Under the pieces are notes generated by a model. It had not been told where the DNA came from and did no database searches. It saw only the letters and a list, made by a program, of their open reading frames with translations. A program made the translations under genes and the position numbers. Shown piece after piece: positions 13,682 through 16,018 of a stretch of DNA of 16,018 bases (the first letter of the stretch is position 1; each line of letters begins with the position of its first letter). Source of the DNA: Sphaerochaetaceae bacterium (GTDB lineage: Bacteria > Spirochaetota > Spirochaetia > Sphaerochaetales > Sphaerochaetaceae); contig JAEDOD010000035.1 in the NCBI GenBank assembly GCA_016302165.1, positions 1 through 16,018 on the forward strand, in the 5' to 3' direction.

Positions 13682-16000
13682 AATACCCTTGAAGAAACGG
13701 CCATTGGCAAACTCCACAAAGGCGGAAGCTGCATTATCGCTGAGAGAACCTCCAGCATTGATCACTGAGGACCTCATTGGACAGTCTAAGGAGCACATGA
13801 CCATCATCCTGAATCCTGGGTCTTCCATATCCTTCTTTCCCCCATAAGGCTTGGCAATTATATTTAGGGTAATAAGATACTGAAGCTTCACCAACAAGGA
13901 GTAATCCTTCATCTCCATAGGGCTGTCATCAAGGGTGAAGGTTCCTTTTCTGTGAGGAACATAATCAGTGACCTTTCTACCCAACAGGGCCTCAAACTCC
14001 TTTCTTCCAGGCTTCCCCTTGGGGCATAGATACCAGCTGTCTTCCCCTACTCCATACTCCACTGTCTCACCTTCCACTACCATTTCTCCGCTAAGCCTGA
14101 TGTCTCTGGAGGAGGATCCGATTTCAATGGTGTATGTTCCTCCAACTGTTTTCCAGCCATTCTGGTAAATGGAAAAATCCCGGTCAGAAAGAACAAAGGA
14201 AACTCTCTTCTCCTCTCCCTTTTCCAGCTCTATCTTGGCAAAATCCCTCAGCTCCCTTACGCTTCTATATCCACCTTCAGGATTCCTTACGTAGAGTTCA
14301 ACAACTTCCTTTCCTTTTCTCTCTCCACTGTTTCTGACAATGAAGGAAACTTTCCTTCCATCAATGAGAAGGTCTGAATAGGTAAAGGAAGTATAGGATA
14401 GGCCATAGCCGAAGGGATAGCGGACCGGAAGCCCAGCCTTGTCGTAATAGCGGTACCCCACATAGATGCCTTCCCTGTACTCTGCATTCACTTTTCCGAA
14501 GACGGAAGATGATGGCACATCTTCATATTTCATGGGCCAGGTTTCAGAAAGCTTACCACTAGGATTCACCTTACCGTAAATAAGATTGGATATTGCTTCT
14601 CCCCCACCTTCCCCTGGAAGAGCTACATACAATATAGCTTTGGCCATATATTCCCATTCGCATTCCACAGGGCTTCCAGCAAAAAGCACCACCACTATAT
14701 TCCTATTAACCTTATATGCTTCTTCAAGCATTCTAACGTGGCCTCTGGGAAGCTTCATGTCTTTTCTGTCGAAGGCTTCAGACTCCATTATTTCCGGTAG
14801 TCCCATAAAGACTACTACGGCATCATAAGAGGCAGCCTCATTTCTTACGCTTTCCATCTTATCTTCATAAAGCTTTCCATTTTCATCGCAGCACTCGATA
14901 TAGGAGAAGTTGGTGAAGCAATCTATAGGCTGGGAAACAATCTTGGAATTTATATGACTGGATCCTGTGCCCTGGAATCTCATGTCGCGGGCCATATGGC
15001 CAAGAAGAAGCACACTTTTCTCCTCCTTCAAGGGAAGGAGACTCTCCTCATTCTTCAAGAGTACAGCGCCCTCTTCAGCAATAGAAACGGCAAGCTTATG
15101 GTGGTCTAACCAGGAGAATGGCCTTTTCTCCCTCTTTCCAGACTTCTCAACCACCTTGAGTATTCTCTCTACAGACCTATCAAGGTACTTTTTTTCAAGC
15201 CTTCCATTTTTCAGGGCCTTCATTGTGGCCTTCTCCATATATCTAGAGCCACCTGGCATATTAAGGTCACATCCAGCCTTGAAGCTTTCCACTCTATCGT
15301 TCATAGCTCCCCAGTCTGAAATCACCAGTCCGTCCCAGTGCCATTCTTTTCTCAGTATTTCATCAAGGAGAAAAGAGTTATCACTGGCATATGTGCCGTT
15401 GATCTTGTTGTAGGAGCACATAATGGAAGTTGGATTACTTTTCTTTATAGCTCTTTCAAAGGAAGAAAGGTATATCTCCCTGAGAGTACGCTCATCCAGA
15501 AGGCTATCGCTGATCATGCGCTTGGTCTCCTGGCTATTGGCTGCAAAATGCTTAAGGCATGCTCCAGTTCCTGTGGATTCCATACCACGTATCCACTCTC
15601 CAGCCATTTCTCCAGAAAGCATTGGGTCTTCTGAATAGTATTCGAAGTTTCTTCCAGAGAGAGGATTACGCTTTATGTTGCATCCAGGCCCCAGCACTAT
15701 GGAAACATCTTCTTCCAGGGCCTCTTCCCCGATGGCCTCCCCTTCCGCCCTCAACAGTTCCCTATTCCAGGTTGAAGCTGAAGTTACGCTGGGAGGAAAG
15801 CAGGTTGCGCTTATGCTATCCTTTACTCCTACATTTTCGCTTTCTCCCTTTTGGCACCTGAGACCGAAGGGCCCGTCAGATACCATTATGGATTCCACTC
15901 CCAGCCTTTTGATTTCCTTTGTATGCCAGAAGTCTTTTCCTGTGCAGTAGGCGATCTTCTCTCTATCCGTCATCTTTTCCAGAATCTTTTCCTTATCCAT
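13661..16000 (-). CDS. Glycoside hydrolase family 3 (beta-glucosidase-like)
   Basis: 779-residue retaining glycosidase, probably acting on beta-linked oligosaccharides or glycosides. There is no signal peptide, so it should work in the cytoplasm on imported sugars. Domain order: TIM barrel (about 1-290) with SDGPFG at 41-46, GRNFEYYSEDP at 116-126, LKHFAANSQE near 149-158 and the nucleophile D229 in VISDWG; an alpha/beta sandwich (about 300-535) with the likely acid/base E408 in ESEAFDR; a fibronectin III-like domain (about 542-635); and a C-terminal extension (about 665-779) of unknown role ending NGRFFKGIGKLLGL. The exact sugar specificity cannot be read. ATG at 16000 follows GGAGGT, 3 bases upstream, a rather short spacing. 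The DUF1576 gene follows 44 bases after its stop. The promoter lies outside the window. Confidence 0.93.
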   Translation of the reverse strand: MDKEKILEKMTDREKIAYCTGKDFWHTKEIKRLGVESIMVSDGPFGLRCQKGESENVGVKDSISATCFPPSVTSASTWNRELLRAEGEAIGEEALEEDVSIVLGPGCNIKRNPLSGRNFEYYSEDPMLSGEMAGEWIRGMESTGTGACLKHFAANSQETKRMISDSLLDERTLREIYLSSFERAIKKSNPTSIMCSYNKINGTYASDNSFLLDEILRKEWHWDGLVISDWGAMNDRVESFKAGCDLNMPGGSRYMEKATMKALKNGRLEKKYLDRSVERILKVVEKSGKREKRPFSWLDHHKLAVSIAEEGAVLLKNEESLLPLKEEKSVLLLGHMARDMRFQGTGSSHINSKIVSQPIDCFTNFSYIECCDENGKLYEDKMESVRNEAASYDAVVVFMGLPEIMESEAFDRKDMKLPRGHVRMLEEAYKVNRNIVVVLFAGSPVECEWEYMAKAILYVALPGEGGGEAISNLIYGKVNPSGKLSETWPMKYEDVPSSSVFGKVNAEYREGIYVGYRYYDKAGLPVRYPFGYGLSYTSFTYSDLLIDGRKVSFIVRNSGERKGKEVVELYVRNPEGGYRSVRELRDFAKIELEKGEEKRVSFVLSDRDFSIYQNGWKTVGGTYTIEIGSSSRDIRLSGEMVVEGETVEYGVGEDSWYLCPKGKPGRKEFEALLGRKVTDYVPHRKGTFTLDDSPMEMKDYSLLVKLQYLITLNIIAKPYGGKKDMEDPGFRMMVMCSLDCPMRSSVINAGGSLSDNAASAFVEFANGRFFKGIGKLLGL

Positions 16001-16018
16001 ATGACCTCCAGCTGAAAC

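Noticed and set aside
14967..15413. 148-residue plus-strand open frame opposite the GH3 gene
   Set aside because: Low-complexity Ser/Phe/Leu-rich translation, typical of the antisense of a GAA/GGA/AAG-rich gene; the GH3 motifs lie on the other strand.

Overview
The window looks like ordinary chromosomal DNA from an anaerobic, gut-type bacterium. I favour a host-associated spirochaete of the Sphaerochaeta/Treponema type, with a Firmicute as the main alternative. Reasons are the AddAB pair whose AddB lacks a P-loop, the DUF1576 membrane protein, the [4Fe-4S]-bearing aldo/keto reductase, and uniform codon use. In the aldo/keto reductase, 16 of 19 Arg codons are AGA or AGG. This assignment is an inference from gene content (about 50 percent sure). 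I see no mobile element, CRISPR array, rRNA or tRNA, and no gene-free stretch above 300 bases.

Layout, left to right. Positions 1-995 (minus): aldo/keto reductase with two C-terminal iron-sulfur motifs, cut at the window edge. 1083-2471 (plus): MATE-family exporter, divergent from the reductase. 2525-5101 and 5098-8583 (plus): addB and addA, overlapping by 4 bases, which encode a double-strand-break resection helicase-nuclease. A hairpin at 8588-8607 separates addA from a convergent operon read on the minus strand (10361 to 8612). That operon encodes a metallo-beta-lactamase-fold hydrolase, a C_GCAxxG_C_C cysteine protein and a DUF3267 zincin-like membrane protein, coupled by overlapping stop and start codons. 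Divergent from it, 10522-11718 (plus) encodes a lipoprotein tyrosine phosphatase with an extra N-terminal domain, followed by an intrinsic terminator. 11871-12224 (plus) is a stand-alone histidine phosphotransfer (HPt) protein. Directly abutting it on the minus strand are a DUF1576 membrane protein (12225-13616) and, upstream of that, a glycoside hydrolase family 3 enzyme (13661-16000).

Two themes deserve attention. First, four genes (MATE, addB, the metallo-beta-lactamase-fold gene and the DUF1576 gene) have no Shine-Dalgarno sequence but carry a -10-like element, usually an extended one, ending 6 to 9 bases before the ATG. This suggests leaderless transcripts, whereas the reductase, phosphatase, HPt and GH3 genes have clear purine-rich ribosome sites. 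Second, the DUF1576 protein shows recurring Asn-Gly motifs and a matching N-x-W-P motif in each half, suggesting an internally duplicated channel or transporter fold. I did not find a convincing wholly new multi-gene system; the closest candidate is the tightly coupled three-gene operon at 8612-10361.
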